DNA from: Anaerolineae bacterium
GTDB taxonomy: Bacteria; Chloroflexota; Anaerolineae; Aggregatilineales; Phototrophicaceae
Reading direction: 5' to 3'
NCBI GenBank assembly: GCA_022842885.1
Contig: JALHOR010000013.1
Location: 1-64,000, forward strand
DNA length: 64,000 bases
Positions 45,392 through 54,255 of this stretch are shown here, piece by piece. The notes under the pieces were generated by a model, which was not told where the DNA came from, did not search any database, and saw nothing but the letters and a program-made list of their open reading frames with translations. Each line of letters opens with the position of its first letter. Position 1 is the first letter of the stretch. Made by a program: the position numbers and the translations under genes.

Positions 45392-46153
45392 ATGATGACG
45401 AATTCACGTTTTAATGGCAATGGATACCACCCCAGCAACGGCAATGGGCATCATGGTCATGACCACGATACCCGCGAAGTAGAATTTGTGGTGGTTGGCG
45501 AAACAGAAATGGACGCCCACCTGCGCGATGCCGATTTTCTGGCAAAATACGAACTGAATTATCCCTCGGTGGATAAAGACGCAATCAAAGCGGCTGTCAC
45601 ACAAATATTGGAAGCAGTTGGCGAAGACCCCAATCGGGAAGGGTTACTGGCAACCCCCAAACGTGTCGCCAATGCGTATGAAGAATTACTAAGTGGCTAC
45701 CGCACCGACCCGGCAGAACTGGTCAATAATGCCGTCTTTGATGTGGAATACGATGATAATATGGTGATTGTGCGTGATATTGAATATTTCAGCCTGTGCG
45801 AACATCACATGCTGCCCTTCATGGGTCATGCCCACGTCGCCTATATTCCCGGCACAAAAGTGATTGGTCTCTCCAAAATTCCGCGTATTGTGGACATGTT
45901 CAGCCGTCGCTTGCAAGTGCAGGAACGCCTGACACAGCAAATCGCTGAATTTGTGGAAGAAATTTTGGGCGCAAAAGGCGTGGCAGTGGCGATGGATGGC
46001 ATTCACATGTGCAGCATGATGCGCGGTGTCGAAAAACTCCACAGCGGCATGACCACCACCGCTTTCCGCGGTATCTTTAAGCAAGACCGCGAACTCCGCA
46101 AAGAATTTATGGCACATTTAGACCGTGCTAGTGGCAAAAGATCGTTGCTCTAA
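45392..46153 (+). CDS. folE: GTP cyclohydrolase I
   Basis: A 253-residue enzyme that makes dihydroneopterin triphosphate from GTP, the first step of folate synthesis. The catalytic domain (about 65-250) has the zinc ligands in [10 protein letters not shown] and [12 protein letters not shown] at 45392 chosen for TAAGGA just upstream. The N-terminal 60 residues are unusual: a Gly/Asn/His-rich stretch ([11 protein letters not shown]) and an acidic helix. The neighbour folK supports the pathway. Followed by a terminator. Confidence 0.95.
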   Translation: MMTNSRFNGNGYHPSNGNGHHGHDHDTREVEFVVVGETEMDAHLRDADFLAKYELNYPSVDKDAIKAAVTQILEAVGEDPNREGLLATPKRVANAYEELLSGYRTDPAELVNNAVFDVEYDDNMVIVRDIEYFSLCEHHMLPFMGHAHVAYIPGTKVIGLSKIPRIVDMFSRRLQVQERLTQQIAEFVEEILGAKGVAVAMDGIHMCSMMRGVEKLHSGMTTTAFRGIFKQDRELRKEFMAHLDRASGKRSLL

Positions 46154-46178
46154 AAACGCTCTGATAGGTATTGACACC

Positions 46179-46208
46179 AAAACGCAGGCAATTGAGACCT
46201 GCGTTTTT
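46179..46208 (+). terminator. Intrinsic terminator of folK-folE
   Basis: AAAACGCAGG, loop of nine, CCTGCGTTTTT: a 10-bp stem ending in a T-run, 26 bases after the folE stop. Confidence 0.85.
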
Positions 46209-46344
46209 GATTCTGATTGAAATATTGTGTTATAAATAGAAAAAAAGGAGTACAATCAATTGACATGACGGTTTGTTACGATAACTGCCATTGAATGCTA
46301 TGCTCGACCTTTTTACACCCTCACAAGTTTAAGGTAGTGGCGTT

Positions 46345-46899
46345 ATGGAAATTTATTGTGCGCGGTTGCTGCTGCGCGAGATTGTTTTAGAAGATGCCCC
46401 AGCATTGTTAGAACATGGGCTAGCGCCCCAGAATCGGCGCTATGAGCCGTATAGCCCGCCGGATGCCATGCACTTTCGTGAGATGGTCAAATGGATGATT
46501 ACTGAACAACGTCCCCACCCCCGCAGCTACTATTACCTCGCCATTGCATTACGCGAAAATCCGGCGTTTGCCATTGGGTCAATCCACCTGACGATTCACA
46601 GCCACTCACAGCGGCAAGGTGAAATTGGTTATCTGATGGGAATGCCGTATCAACGCAAAGGTTATACCACTGAAGCTGCTGAAAAGGTGCTGGCGTTTGG
46701 TTTTGAGACGCTTGGTTTAAAACGCATCGTTGCCGATGACATCATCAACGAAAATATTGCCAGCATTCGTGTCGCCGAACATCTGGGGATGCGTCTTGAA
46801 GCGTGTTCGCATGACTCGCAATATTTTAATGGGCGTTGGTGGGATACCTTGACCTATGGTATTCGTCATGACGAATGGTGTCGGCGGCACACACACTAA
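46345..46899 (+). CDS. GNAT N-acetyltransferase, RimJ/RimL-like
   Basis: A 184-residue acetyltransferase. The acetyl-CoA loop is PYQRKGYTTEAA, followed by the RimJ/L pattern NIASIRVAEHLGM. Acetylates an amine on a protein or small molecule; substrate unknown. AAGG lies about nine bases before the ATG. Stand-alone, convergent with the CinA-like gene. Confidence 0.9.
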   Translation: MEIYCARLLLREIVLEDAPALLEHGLAPQNRRYEPYSPPDAMHFREMVKWMITEQRPHPRSYYYLAIALRENPAFAIGSIHLTIHSHSQRQGEIGYLMGMPYQRKGYTTEAAEKVLAFGFETLGLKRIVADDIINENIASIRVAEHLGMRLEACSHDSQYFNGRWWDTLTYGIRHDEWCRRHTH

Positions 46900-46918
46900 G
46901 ATGCTATATCGAAACGCA

Positions 46919-47401
46919 TTATTGCGCCAAGGACAAGACCAAGTGCAGCGCGGCGACGACGCTGGCTAATTTGTTACCCGTTCTATCGCTTGACCATTGG
47001 TAGCGTTCCACGCGCACATCATCGGCTGTTGCTAAACCAATATAAACCAATCCAACTGGTTTTTCGGGCGTGCCACCCCCGGGACCGGCAATGCCTGTAA
47101 TGCTCACGCCAATATCCGTTTGCAGCACCCGCCGAATCCCGGTTGCCATTTCATGCGCGGTTTGTTCGCTCACTGCGCCATACTGTATTAATGTTGCCTC
47201 TTGCACGCCGAGCAATTGGTGTTTGGCAGCATTGCTATAACTAACAATACCACCCATCACATATGCCGAACTACCAGAAACGTCAGTCAAATAACTCATC
47301 AGCAAGCCGCCTGTACATGATTCAGCGGCGGCAATCGTCATGTGCTGTTCACGTAAATAGTGTCCAACTTGTTCAGCTAACTTCAAAATTTCAGCGGACA
47401 T
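46919..47401 (-). CDS. pncC: CinA C-terminal-type nicotinamide-nucleotide amidohydrolase
   Basis: A 160-residue stand-alone CinA_C domain. AAAESCTGGLLMSYLTDVSG carries the catalytic Ser; GIAGPGGGTPEKPVG is the signature loop. It hydrolyses NMN to nicotinate mononucleotide, part of NAD recycling. Divergent from the gene at 47455; a TATAAT on the plus strand at 47430-47435 lies between. Confidence 0.92.
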   Translation of the reverse strand: MSAEILKLAEQVGHYLREQHMTIAAAESCTGGLLMSYLTDVSGSSAYVMGGIVSYSNAAKHQLLGVQEATLIQYGAVSEQTAHEMATGIRRVLQTDIGVSITGIAGPGGGTPEKPVGLVYIGLATADDVRVERYQWSSDRTGNKLASVVAALHLVLSLAQ

Positions 47402-47454
47402 CTTATAGCTTTCCTTAGACTATTCAGAGTATAATTTTAGCAGCATCGCGTGAA

Positions 47455-48288
47455 ATGAGGCATATTGTGGCATCCGTGATTCAACCGGGCTGGTTGTTGC
47501 TATTCATGTGCAGTGCGGTACTGCTCATGATAGGTTGGTATTTGTTGCAACGCAGCACCCGTGAGGTCGAATACAGTGTGCCATTGATGACACCTGTTTA
47601 TGCGGCAGCCCCGATATGGACACCACAACCTTTATATACGGTTGTGCCGCCACCGATAGTTCCAACCTCAGCTAGCACTGATATAGTGGGCATTCCTAAA
47701 TCATCGCTCATCCTAGAAAAGCCAACATGCTATGATAATCCCGCCCATCATCTGATGTGTGTGGGACGAATATATAATTCTTTGGATGTGCCTATTGAAA
47801 ATATCCAAGTGGATATTCAAGTTTCATCGGATGATGGCACATTTATCAAAACGGCTCTATCTGAACAGCGTGTGTTGCCGCCCGATAGCTATGCCCCGTA
47901 TCATGCCCGTTTTACGGATTATCAAAAGCTGTACGAAGAATCTATTACAGTAGATGTTTCGCCCCACGACCCAACTTACAGTCCGTATGTTCCGTTATCG
48001 CTGCCATTATTCGGTGAAAAATTTTCTCAAAAAAACCCTCATGGACAATATTTGCTCGCTGGAACAGTCTATAATGCTCAACCCTATTCTTTACAGCAGG
48101 TCGAAATTGTGGGGATGCTGCTGGATAATCTGGGGCGAATAACTGGGTATCGGGTATTACGGCTGCCGGATGGCTTAAAAGCGGGCGAAAAACGCTCCAT
48201 CGAACTGCACTTAACCTCAGAAATTCTTGATTCGTATCTCACCTATCGCTTAACGGCTTCTGGTTGGAACGAACCCGCTGCTGATTAA
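47455..48288 (+). CDS. Membrane-anchored protein with two beta-sandwich (FxLYD-like) domains
   Basis: A 277-residue protein with one N-terminal transmembrane helix (about 10-28), a Pro-rich spacer and two copies of a beta domain: CVGRIYNSLDVPIENIQVDI (from about 100) and LAGTVYNAQPYSLQQVEIVG (from about 205). This pattern resembles FxLYD domains of exported proteins. No SD is clear; a -10-like TATAAT only 20 bases before the ATG suggests a very short leader. Function unknown. Confidence 0.7.
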   Translation: MRHIVASVIQPGWLLLFMCSAVLLMIGWYLLQRSTREVEYSVPLMTPVYAAAPIWTPQPLYTVVPPPIVPTSASTDIVGIPKSSLILEKPTCYDNPAHHLMCVGRIYNSLDVPIENIQVDIQVSSDDGTFIKTALSEQRVLPPDSYAPYHARFTDYQKLYEESITVDVSPHDPTYSPYVPLSLPLFGEKFSQKNPHGQYLLAGTVYNAQPYSLQQVEIVGMLLDNLGRITGYRVLRLPDGLKAGEKRSIELHLTSEILDSYLTYRLTASGWNEPAAD

Positions 48289-48389
48289 TCTCCTAAATAC
48301 CTAGCGTATTGTTGTAGCTCTCAAACACTGTGGATTGTAATTTGATTCCTGTAAAAACTATCCATCGAAAATTTGTTTTATTCTGATTT

Positions 48390-49469
48390 TTACTCCACTT
48401 TTTTGACAAACTCAAGTGTTTTTTCAATAACTTCCTCCACACCAATGCCATCTTGTTGCCAATCCCATGCCTGTTCCCCACTGGCTACCACCCCACCCTC
48501 CTTAATTTTAGCGGGTTTCCAGAGTGCCAATGTCTGCGGTGTATATGGCGCGTAACGCAGGGGGTCGCTCGGTCCAAAAATAGTAATGGTTTTTGTACCA
48601 GATGCTGCTGCCAAATGGGTTAAACCGGTATCATTGCCCATATAGAACTGCGCCCCGCCTGCCAACGCGCCTATCTCCGCAAATGTGAGATTACCCAAAA
48701 AAACGACGGCAGGAATTTTGAGATGTTGTTGCAGTGCCTCCACAATCGGCTTATCGTCCGGTCCCACCACAATCACCAACTTAAGACTGAGCGTATCAGC
48801 GAGTGCGTGGGCAATTGCTGCCCATTTTTCCGGCGGATACCGTTTGCTGTCCATCATCATGCCGGGGTTGCTGCCACCAGCAGGGTTGATAACAAAATAG
48901 GGGGCTGTCATTTTTTCGGCGCGTAATTTTTTCTCGATGGCATTTTGGGCTTTGGGCAAAACGGGCAGATTGGCATAACAACCCGTAGTATTGATACCGA
49001 GCGCAACAGCCGTATCCAAATAAATTTCGGCTTCGTGCATGGCAGCAGTGGGAATGACCGGAACACCAATGGTATAGCCAAAACCGCGGTCATTGCTATC
49101 TAGCCCGACCCGAACTTTGATGCCGGATAACAAGACCGCTAGGCTCATCAGAGGGGAACGCACCAGCGAAACTGCCATATCAAATTTGCCGCGCCGCAGC
49201 GTATAAACCAATTTGGCAAAACCAGTCAGCGATTTTGCTGGATTGGCGGCACTACCCGTATCCAAAATGGCATCTACATCGGGGTGATATTCAATGGCAC
49301 GACGCGACCAGCCCCCAACTGCCCAAGTGATATGCGCGAGGGGATACCCACGCCGCAAGGCAGTGAGGGTAGCAGTTGCCATCACCACATCCCCAATGCA
49401 GCAAGGCAGGATGATGACAATACGGCGTATGCGGGTGAAGAACAGCACCCGCCGATAACGCGGCATCAT
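48390..49469 (-). CDS. GT9 family (heptosyltransferase-like) glycosyltransferase
   Basis: A 359-residue GT-B fold enzyme: CCIGDVVMATATLTALRRGYP at the N-terminus, NPAGG in the middle and the donor loop GNDTGLTHLAAASGTKTITIFGPSDP. It adds a sugar to a cell-surface glycan or lipid-linked oligosaccharide. Its ATG overlaps the stop of the SLATT-like gene by 4 bp, so they are coupled. Confidence 0.92.
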   Translation of the reverse strand: MMPRYRRVLFFTRIRRIVIILPCCIGDVVMATATLTALRRGYPLAHITWAVGGWSRRAIEYHPDVDAILDTGSAANPAKSLTGFAKLVYTLRRGKFDMAVSLVRSPLMSLAVLLSGIKVRVGLDSNDRGFGYTIGVPVIPTAAMHEAEIYLDTAVALGINTTGCYANLPVLPKAQNAIEKKLRAEKMTAPYFVINPAGGSNPGMMMDSKRYPPEKWAAIAHALADTLSLKLVIVVGPDDKPIVEALQQHLKIPAVVFLGNLTFAEIGALAGGAQFYMGNDTGLTHLAAASGTKTITIFGPSDPLRYAPYTPQTLALWKPAKIKEGGVVASGEQAWDWQQDGIGVEEVIEKTLEFVKKVE

Positions 49470-50341
49470 CCGACAGTAGGCGGTGTGCCAGCAACATCAC
49501 TAGAGGCGACAACGTGCGGTTGGCGCGTCCGTATCCGCACCTGCAAACTTTCGTAAGCATCCAGTTGTTTTTTAAGTTCTTCTATATCCATCGGCTTGCT
49601 GGAGACATTGTTTTCCCCAAAGAAGTTCGCCAAGTCATCCTGCCGAATTTTGCTCATGCGCTGGTTGAAAATGACGAAGCCTTCACGGTGGCTGGTGATG
49701 CGCTGCCCACTTTCGGTCACATAAATTTCGCCGGATAGGGCGATGAAATCCCACATTTCACCCTGATAATTTTCTGTCACGCGCCGATAATGCCGCCAGC
49801 GTTCTTCTGGACGCCGGAATTGGGCAATGGAGGTAAGAATGGCGACGAATATACCAATCAACGATACTAACACCGTGATAGTGATGTCGCCAATGACTTT
49901 TGTCTCTGGATCGCCGGTGCCACTGTTCAACACAGGAATCAACACGCCCAAGATAATTTGCCACCAGCGAATTAGTTCATTGGCGTTACGTTCCCGGTTG
50001 GCGCGATTATTCGTCCAAATGAGTTGTTCCAGCCAATTTTGCAGGATAATTTTCTCTTGGGATTTATCAATATCGAGTCCCTGAATAATTTTCACCATCT
50101 GGTCACGGATTTTGCGGATATACCCCTCATCATCGCGTTTGGAAGTCAAGGCGACCGATGGCAAAATCATCAGAATCGTATCCAGAATTAGAAATGCGAT
50201 GGAGCGTATGGTGGTAAAAATACGCTCGATAATTTCCCAGAAAAATAATATTAATGCTTGGAACCACCTGGGCAAGGTTGACCAAACGGTTTTCGGATCT
50301 TGTTCGGGTGTTTCGGTACGGTCAGATTTTTTCTCGCTCAT
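49466..50341 (-). CDS. SLATT/DUF4231-like two-helix membrane protein
   Basis: A 291-residue protein. The central region ANELIRWWQIILGVLIPVL (helix), DITITVLVSLIGIFVAILTSIAQF (helix) and ERWRHYRRVTENYQGEMWDF matches DUF4231, a member of the SLATT fold (two transmembrane helices, best known from nucleotide-sensing defence systems). An additional N-terminal hydrophobic stretch lies at about 28-65. The C-terminus is a soluble coil. Strong SD (GGGGGGA). It overlaps the following GT9 gene by 4 bp. No nucleotide cyclase or SLOG gene is near, so a housekeeping or envelope role is as likely as defence. Confidence 0.75.
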   Translation of the reverse strand: MSEKKSDRTETPEQDPKTVWSTLPRWFQALILFFWEIIERIFTTIRSIAFLILDTILMILPSVALTSKRDDEGYIRKIRDQMVKIIQGLDIDKSQEKIILQNWLEQLIWTNNRANRERNANELIRWWQIILGVLIPVLNSGTGDPETKVIGDITITVLVSLIGIFVAILTSIAQFRRPEERWRHYRRVTENYQGEMWDFIALSGEIYVTESGQRITSHREGFVIFNQRMSKIRQDDLANFFGENNVSSKPMDIEELKKQLDAYESLQVRIRTRQPHVVASSDVAGTPPTVG

Positions 50342-50502
50342 TATATCCCCCCGGTGTATCGGGCTTATATATCGTCAATCATAACGCGGAACTAAACGAC
50401 AGGCAATCAATTGATGGTTGGCTGTTGCAAAATCGTTACACTTAACCAAAAGCATAACCGAAAAAACCATGCAAAAGGCGAACAAATGGTTTAACATTTG
50501 GT

Positions 50503-52362
50503 TCATTTTTCGCCGCGCAAGATGACCAACGCCACAAACACCGGCAGCCGCAGCATCCGGCGAATGCGCCAAGGTTGTTTGTAGAGGCGATACAACCATT
50601 CCAAGCCATAGCGTCGCATCGTTTCTGGCGCACGCGGCACAACCCCAGCGATAAAATCCAACGCGCCGCCAATACCCATCGCCATTTTCACGCGCAAACG
50701 CGGCAAATTACGAGCAATCCATTTGTCTTGTTCGGGCGCACCATATGCCACTAAGAGAATATCGGCGCTGCTGGCATTAATTCTTTCAACGATGCTATCT
50801 TCTTCTTCGGACGCCGGACTACCCGCATAAGTGCCGACAATTTGTAGTGCAGGAAATTGTTCGCATAATATCGCCGCCGCTGTGTCCGCAATGCCGGGCG
50901 CTGCACCCAATAAAAATAAGCGCCAGCCTTTTTTGGCAGCATGTTCAGCGATAATCACTGTGCCATCTGACCCAGTGACGCGCTGGGGTAATTCGCTGCC
51001 GATAATGCGGGCTGCCCATAACAATCCCACACCATCCGGGATGCATAAATCAGCGCGTTGCAATATATTTTTAAAATTTGAATCGCGCCGTGCCATGACC
51101 AAAAATTCAGGATTCGTCGTGCAAACATGATAAGCACGTTTGCCGTGTTTCACCCATTTTTCAATGAGTGCCATCCAATTGGCGTAGGTAATACGGTCTA
51201 TGGGAATATTGAGCAAACGCAAGGTGTCCTGCCAGCGCGGAATTTTATCGTTGTCTGTGTGCGGCGTTAAATGCGGTGCAGCGATACTCACAGGTTCATC
51301 TTTGAGGACTTGCCGCGCCGAATGCAAGACCATTTCCGGCGTGACCATCTTCATGCAGGTGCGGGCGGCGCAGCCTTCGCGCAATCCCACTGAATGCCCT
51401 ACATAACTACACGGGCTGCATTCTGGGGCGCTGCGGAGAATTGTCAATTGTCCACCGGGCGACCACGGCGCATAGGCTTGATGATTGCTGGGACCAAAAA
51501 TCACCATCATCGGTGTGCGGACGGCGGCGGCTAAATGCGAAACACCACTATCCGCGCCAATGTATAAATCGGCAGAGCGCAGCACGTCGGCAAGTTGCGT
51601 GAGGGTCGTTTTGCCTGTTAAATCCACTGCCGGGGCGCTCATGGCAGATAACACTTTTTCCGCGCCATCATCCGGCGTACCCACTAACACAATTTGCGCG
51701 TTAAATTCCTGATGAAGTGTATCGGCAACTTGGGCGAAGGCTTCTGGCGACCAGCGTCGTGCCAAGCTATACCCGCCGCTGCCCGGATGAATCACGACGC
51801 GCTGCCCATGATAGGCAGCTAAGGGCAAAATGCCGTCATCAAACGCGACTCGCGCCCGTTGTGGTTGCACATTCGCTCCCACTAATCCCACCATTTCCAG
51901 CCAATATTCGGCTTGATGCCGAGCGCCAAAACCGTCATCAGGCAAGCTATCGGTCAAAAACCAAGCATTGCCATTCTCCAGCCCAATAATTTTTTCTGCG
52001 CCTGTGGCTTTGGCAATGAGGGCAAATTTGAGTGTGCCAAATTTGAGCGTAAAATGATGAAAGAAAAGCACCGTATCATACTTGCCAGCGCGTAACTGCC
52101 CAATGCGCCGCAAATTCGCCGGACGAAAAAATGCCAACGAATTGTTAAAACCGCGACGGTCAAAAACCAGCAAATCATCAATCAATGATTTTTCAATCAC
52201 ATGCGCCGCATGGCTGGAAGTCAACAAGGCGATATGGGCGGTGGGATGTGCCGCCCGCAGTGCCGCTATCGCGGGCGTCGTCAGGATTAAATCACCAATA
52301 TCCCCAAGCTGTACCAGCAAAAAACGCTGGTTAGGTGGGGTGTCAGTTGCCGGGGGTAACAT
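50503..52362 (-). CDS. GT9-GT26 fusion glycosyltransferase
   Basis: About 619 residues from the ATG at 52362 (GAGG ten bases upstream; longer frame to 52503 runs inside the preceding gene). Residues 10-360 are a GT9 domain (FLLVQLGDIGDLILTTPA; VIHPGSGG; GADSGVSHLAAA; the Cys cluster ECSPCSYVG). Residues about 400-600 are a WecG/TagA/CpsF (GT26) domain: NPEFLVMARRD, CIPDGVGLLWAA, LLGAAPGIA, YGAPEQDKWIARN. GT26 enzymes add N-acetylmannosaminuronate, N-acetylmannosamine or glucose to lipid-linked intermediates. One chain with both suggests two successive steps of one glycan. Confidence 0.92.
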   Translation of the reverse strand: MLPPATDTPPNQRFLLVQLGDIGDLILTTPAIAALRAAHPTAHIALLTSSHAAHVIEKSLIDDLLVFDRRGFNNSLAFFRPANLRRIGQLRAGKYDTVLFFHHFTLKFGTLKFALIAKATGAEKIIGLENGNAWFLTDSLPDDGFGARHQAEYWLEMVGLVGANVQPQRARVAFDDGILPLAAYHGQRVVIHPGSGGYSLARRWSPEAFAQVADTLHQEFNAQIVLVGTPDDGAEKVLSAMSAPAVDLTGKTTLTQLADVLRSADLYIGADSGVSHLAAAVRTPMMVIFGPSNHQAYAPWSPGGQLTILRSAPECSPCSYVGHSVGLREGCAARTCMKMVTPEMVLHSARQVLKDEPVSIAAPHLTPHTDNDKIPRWQDTLRLLNIPIDRITYANWMALIEKWVKHGKRAYHVCTTNPEFLVMARRDSNFKNILQRADLCIPDGVGLLWAARIIGSELPQRVTGSDGTVIIAEHAAKKGWRLFLLGAAPGIADTAAAILCEQFPALQIVGTYAGSPASEEEDSIVERINASSADILLVAYGAPEQDKWIARNLPRLRVKMAMGIGGALDFIAGVVPRAPETMRRYGLEWLYRLYKQPWRIRRMLRLPVFVALVILRGEK

Positions 52363-53116
52363 CCACAGTCGCCTCTGCGGTGATTTCAGCAGGTGGAGGA
52401 ACTTGGAAAACAACACTATCCAAAATCGCCTGAAGTTCGTTTTTGCCTGTGTCCATCGCAGTGATAGGGTCAGCATACATATAAAATAGTGTCTTAGTGC
52501 CATTCACATCAATGCCAGCCAGCCAACCACGAGTATCTGCCATGCCTTCCGGGCAATCTACGGCGCTCCATTGGGTACCAACCGCCGCTAACCCGCCAAT
52601 GGTATAGCTGCGCTGAACATCAGTGCCGATGTTGCAGCCTATTTCAACAATCAGTAGCCGCAGCAGACGCAGCCCATCAATCCATAAATTTTCTTGCCCA
52701 TATGCCGGGTCAAAGGGATTGCCTGTGGTCACGCCGATGTAATTCCACAAGACGACAATGGTGCCAGAACCGCCCGTGATGGGACCGAAATAGAGCGCCA
52801 AAGATTGTTCGATAATGCCGGATACATCCCGATAGATAACCGTATCGTAATGGGTATTCCAACCTTCTGGCAGTGACAGCGTTAGAGGTGGGGCAATGCC
52901 TTCGCCAGCGAATGGTTCAACCATAATAGCGGTTGCCGAGGGCGTTACAGGCAGCGGTGTTGCGCTAGGAATGAGCGTCGGTAGCACAAAGGGCGTCGCT
53001 GAGGGCAGCGGCGGCAAGGTCGCCGTTGGCAGGGGTGTCGGCGCGGCTTGCGGATTGCACGCTGCCAAAACCAGCATCCATGCCACCATAATCACACTGT
53101 AGGTAAATCGTCGCAT
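52343..53116 (-). CDS. Lipoprotein of unknown function
   Basis: A 257-residue protein with signal and lipobox MLVLAAC (Cys20), then a Pro/Thr/Ser-rich stretch of about 45 residues, then a beta-rich domain (LTLSLPEGWNTHYDTVIYRD) like that of the lipoprotein at 16990. It ends overlapping the GT9-GT26 gene by 20 bp, so the two are co-expressed. Function unknown. Confidence 0.75.
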   Translation of the reverse strand: MRRFTYSVIMVAWMLVLAACNPQAAPTPLPTATLPPLPSATPFVLPTLIPSATPLPVTPSATAIMVEPFAGEGIAPPLTLSLPEGWNTHYDTVIYRDVSGIIEQSLALYFGPITGGSGTIVVLWNYIGVTTGNPFDPAYGQENLWIDGLRLLRLLIVEIGCNIGTDVQRSYTIGGLAAVGTQWSAVDCPEGMADTRGWLAGIDVNGTKTLFYMYADPITAMDTGKNELQAILDSVVFQVPPPAEITAEATVDVTPGN

Positions 53117-53194
53117 CTCAACATGCCTGATGTTTAGCGGTTAGCTTTTAGCGATGAAAGCCTGTTTTAGATTTGTAATATACTGCAACTTTTC

Positions 53195-53272
53195 ACCACA
53201 GAGACACGGAGAACACCGAGATTTCACAGAGAAGAAGACTTAAATCTTTGTGTCCTTTGTGTTCTTCGCGGT
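53195..53272. repeat. MITE-like imperfect inverted repeat (ACCACAGAGACAC type)
   Basis: ACCACAGAGACACGGAGAACAC on the left (printed as two parts: ACCACAGAGACAC, GGAGAACAC) resembles the complement of the right end GTGTCCTTTGTGTTC-TTCGCGGT. No coding potential. Similar elements occur in many environmental bacterial genomes. Confidence 0.5.
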
Positions 53273-53309
53273 TCAAAAAATCACGCCCTACCATTTAGAT
53301 GATTGTCCT

Positions 53310-54230
53310 CTAGGTGCTGCTTGGTGGGCGAAAACGTCCCGTATCATCATCAGGATTAACAGGCGGTTCTTCGATTTGGATTGCCCGCATTTTGCCCGTA
53401 TCATCATCTGCCGGAGCCGGTTGGGCTGGTGGCGGTGTGTCATCAAACTGGAATGATGGCGGTGTAAATTGCGGACGCACTTGCTGCCCGGTAGCGGGGT
53501 CTATGGGACGCATCGCACTGGCAGGCGGCACAAATTGCCCTGTTCCCGGTTGTACTGCCGGATATTGCCCGGTAGCAGGTTTTACAGGGATAAATTGCCC
53601 GGTAGACGGCGGCACAGCACCATACTGTCCGGTTGCCCGCACTGCCGGATACTGCCCGGTGGCTTGGGGGACAGGTGGCAGTCGGAAAAACAAGAAATAC
53701 AGAATCGCACCGATGAGAGTCATCAATGCCAATGCCACAATCGCGCCTAAACCACTCAAAAATAATTTGCTGATAAGCGACCGTTGTTCGGCTTCGGTCA
53801 AAGTGCTGCTGTCATCGGCAGCCGGGGCAACCGTTGTGAGAATGGGTTGCGTGCCAAAATCGTAGGGTGTGGGTATATCAGTTTCCGTCACCGATGTAAC
53901 ATAGGTTTCCGGCGTGGTAAATGTAAAATCGGCGCTGGTCATCGTGACGGTGTATTGCCCAGCGGCTAACCCAGCAAAACAGATGATGCCCTGTGCTTTA
54001 CGCGGCGAATCATCCAGCAAAAGGCTTTGGATGATCATATTATCAATATCTGCCAAACCAGCACTCACGCCCCGCGTCAAAAAAGGTTCATTGGCATCGC
54101 GCAGTCCATCGCCATTGCGGTCTTCAAAGACGCGCACGCACACTTGCCCGCCCGTGGTTTGTGCCTGTGCTAAACTGCTGATAAGCATGATGAGCAGCAG
54201 CGCCAGCATTAATTTTCGCAACATGTTCAT
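53310..54230 (-). CDS. Exported SdrD-B-like protein with cytoplasmic TGQ repeats
   Basis: A 306-residue protein: signal peptide (about 1-23), one SdrD-B-like beta domain (VCVRVFEDRNGDGLRDANEP, Ca-binding-like Asp/Asn pattern), a transmembrane helix at about 165-188, then a Pro-rich tail with six copies of [AGS]TGQ[YFQ] (ATGQYPAV, STGQFIPV and others) and the motifs DDDTGKM and DDDTGRF. The tail should be cytoplasmic and may bind a partner. Same strand as, and 25 bp after, the related protein at 54256. Confidence 0.75.
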   Translation of the reverse strand: MNMLRKLMLALLLIMLISSLAQAQTTGGQVCVRVFEDRNGDGLRDANEPFLTRGVSAGLADIDNMIIQSLLLDDSPRKAQGIICFAGLAAGQYTVTMTSADFTFTTPETYVTSVTETDIPTPYDFGTQPILTTVAPAADDSSTLTEAEQRSLISKLFLSGLGAIVALALMTLIGAILYFLFFRLPPVPQATGQYPAVRATGQYGAVPPSTGQFIPVKPATGQYPAVQPGTGQFVPPASAMRPIDPATGQQVRPQFTPPSFQFDDTPPPAQPAPADDDTGKMRAIQIEEPPVNPDDDTGRFRPPSST

Positions 54231-54255
54231 AAAGTTTCTATCCTTTCGCTGGCAG

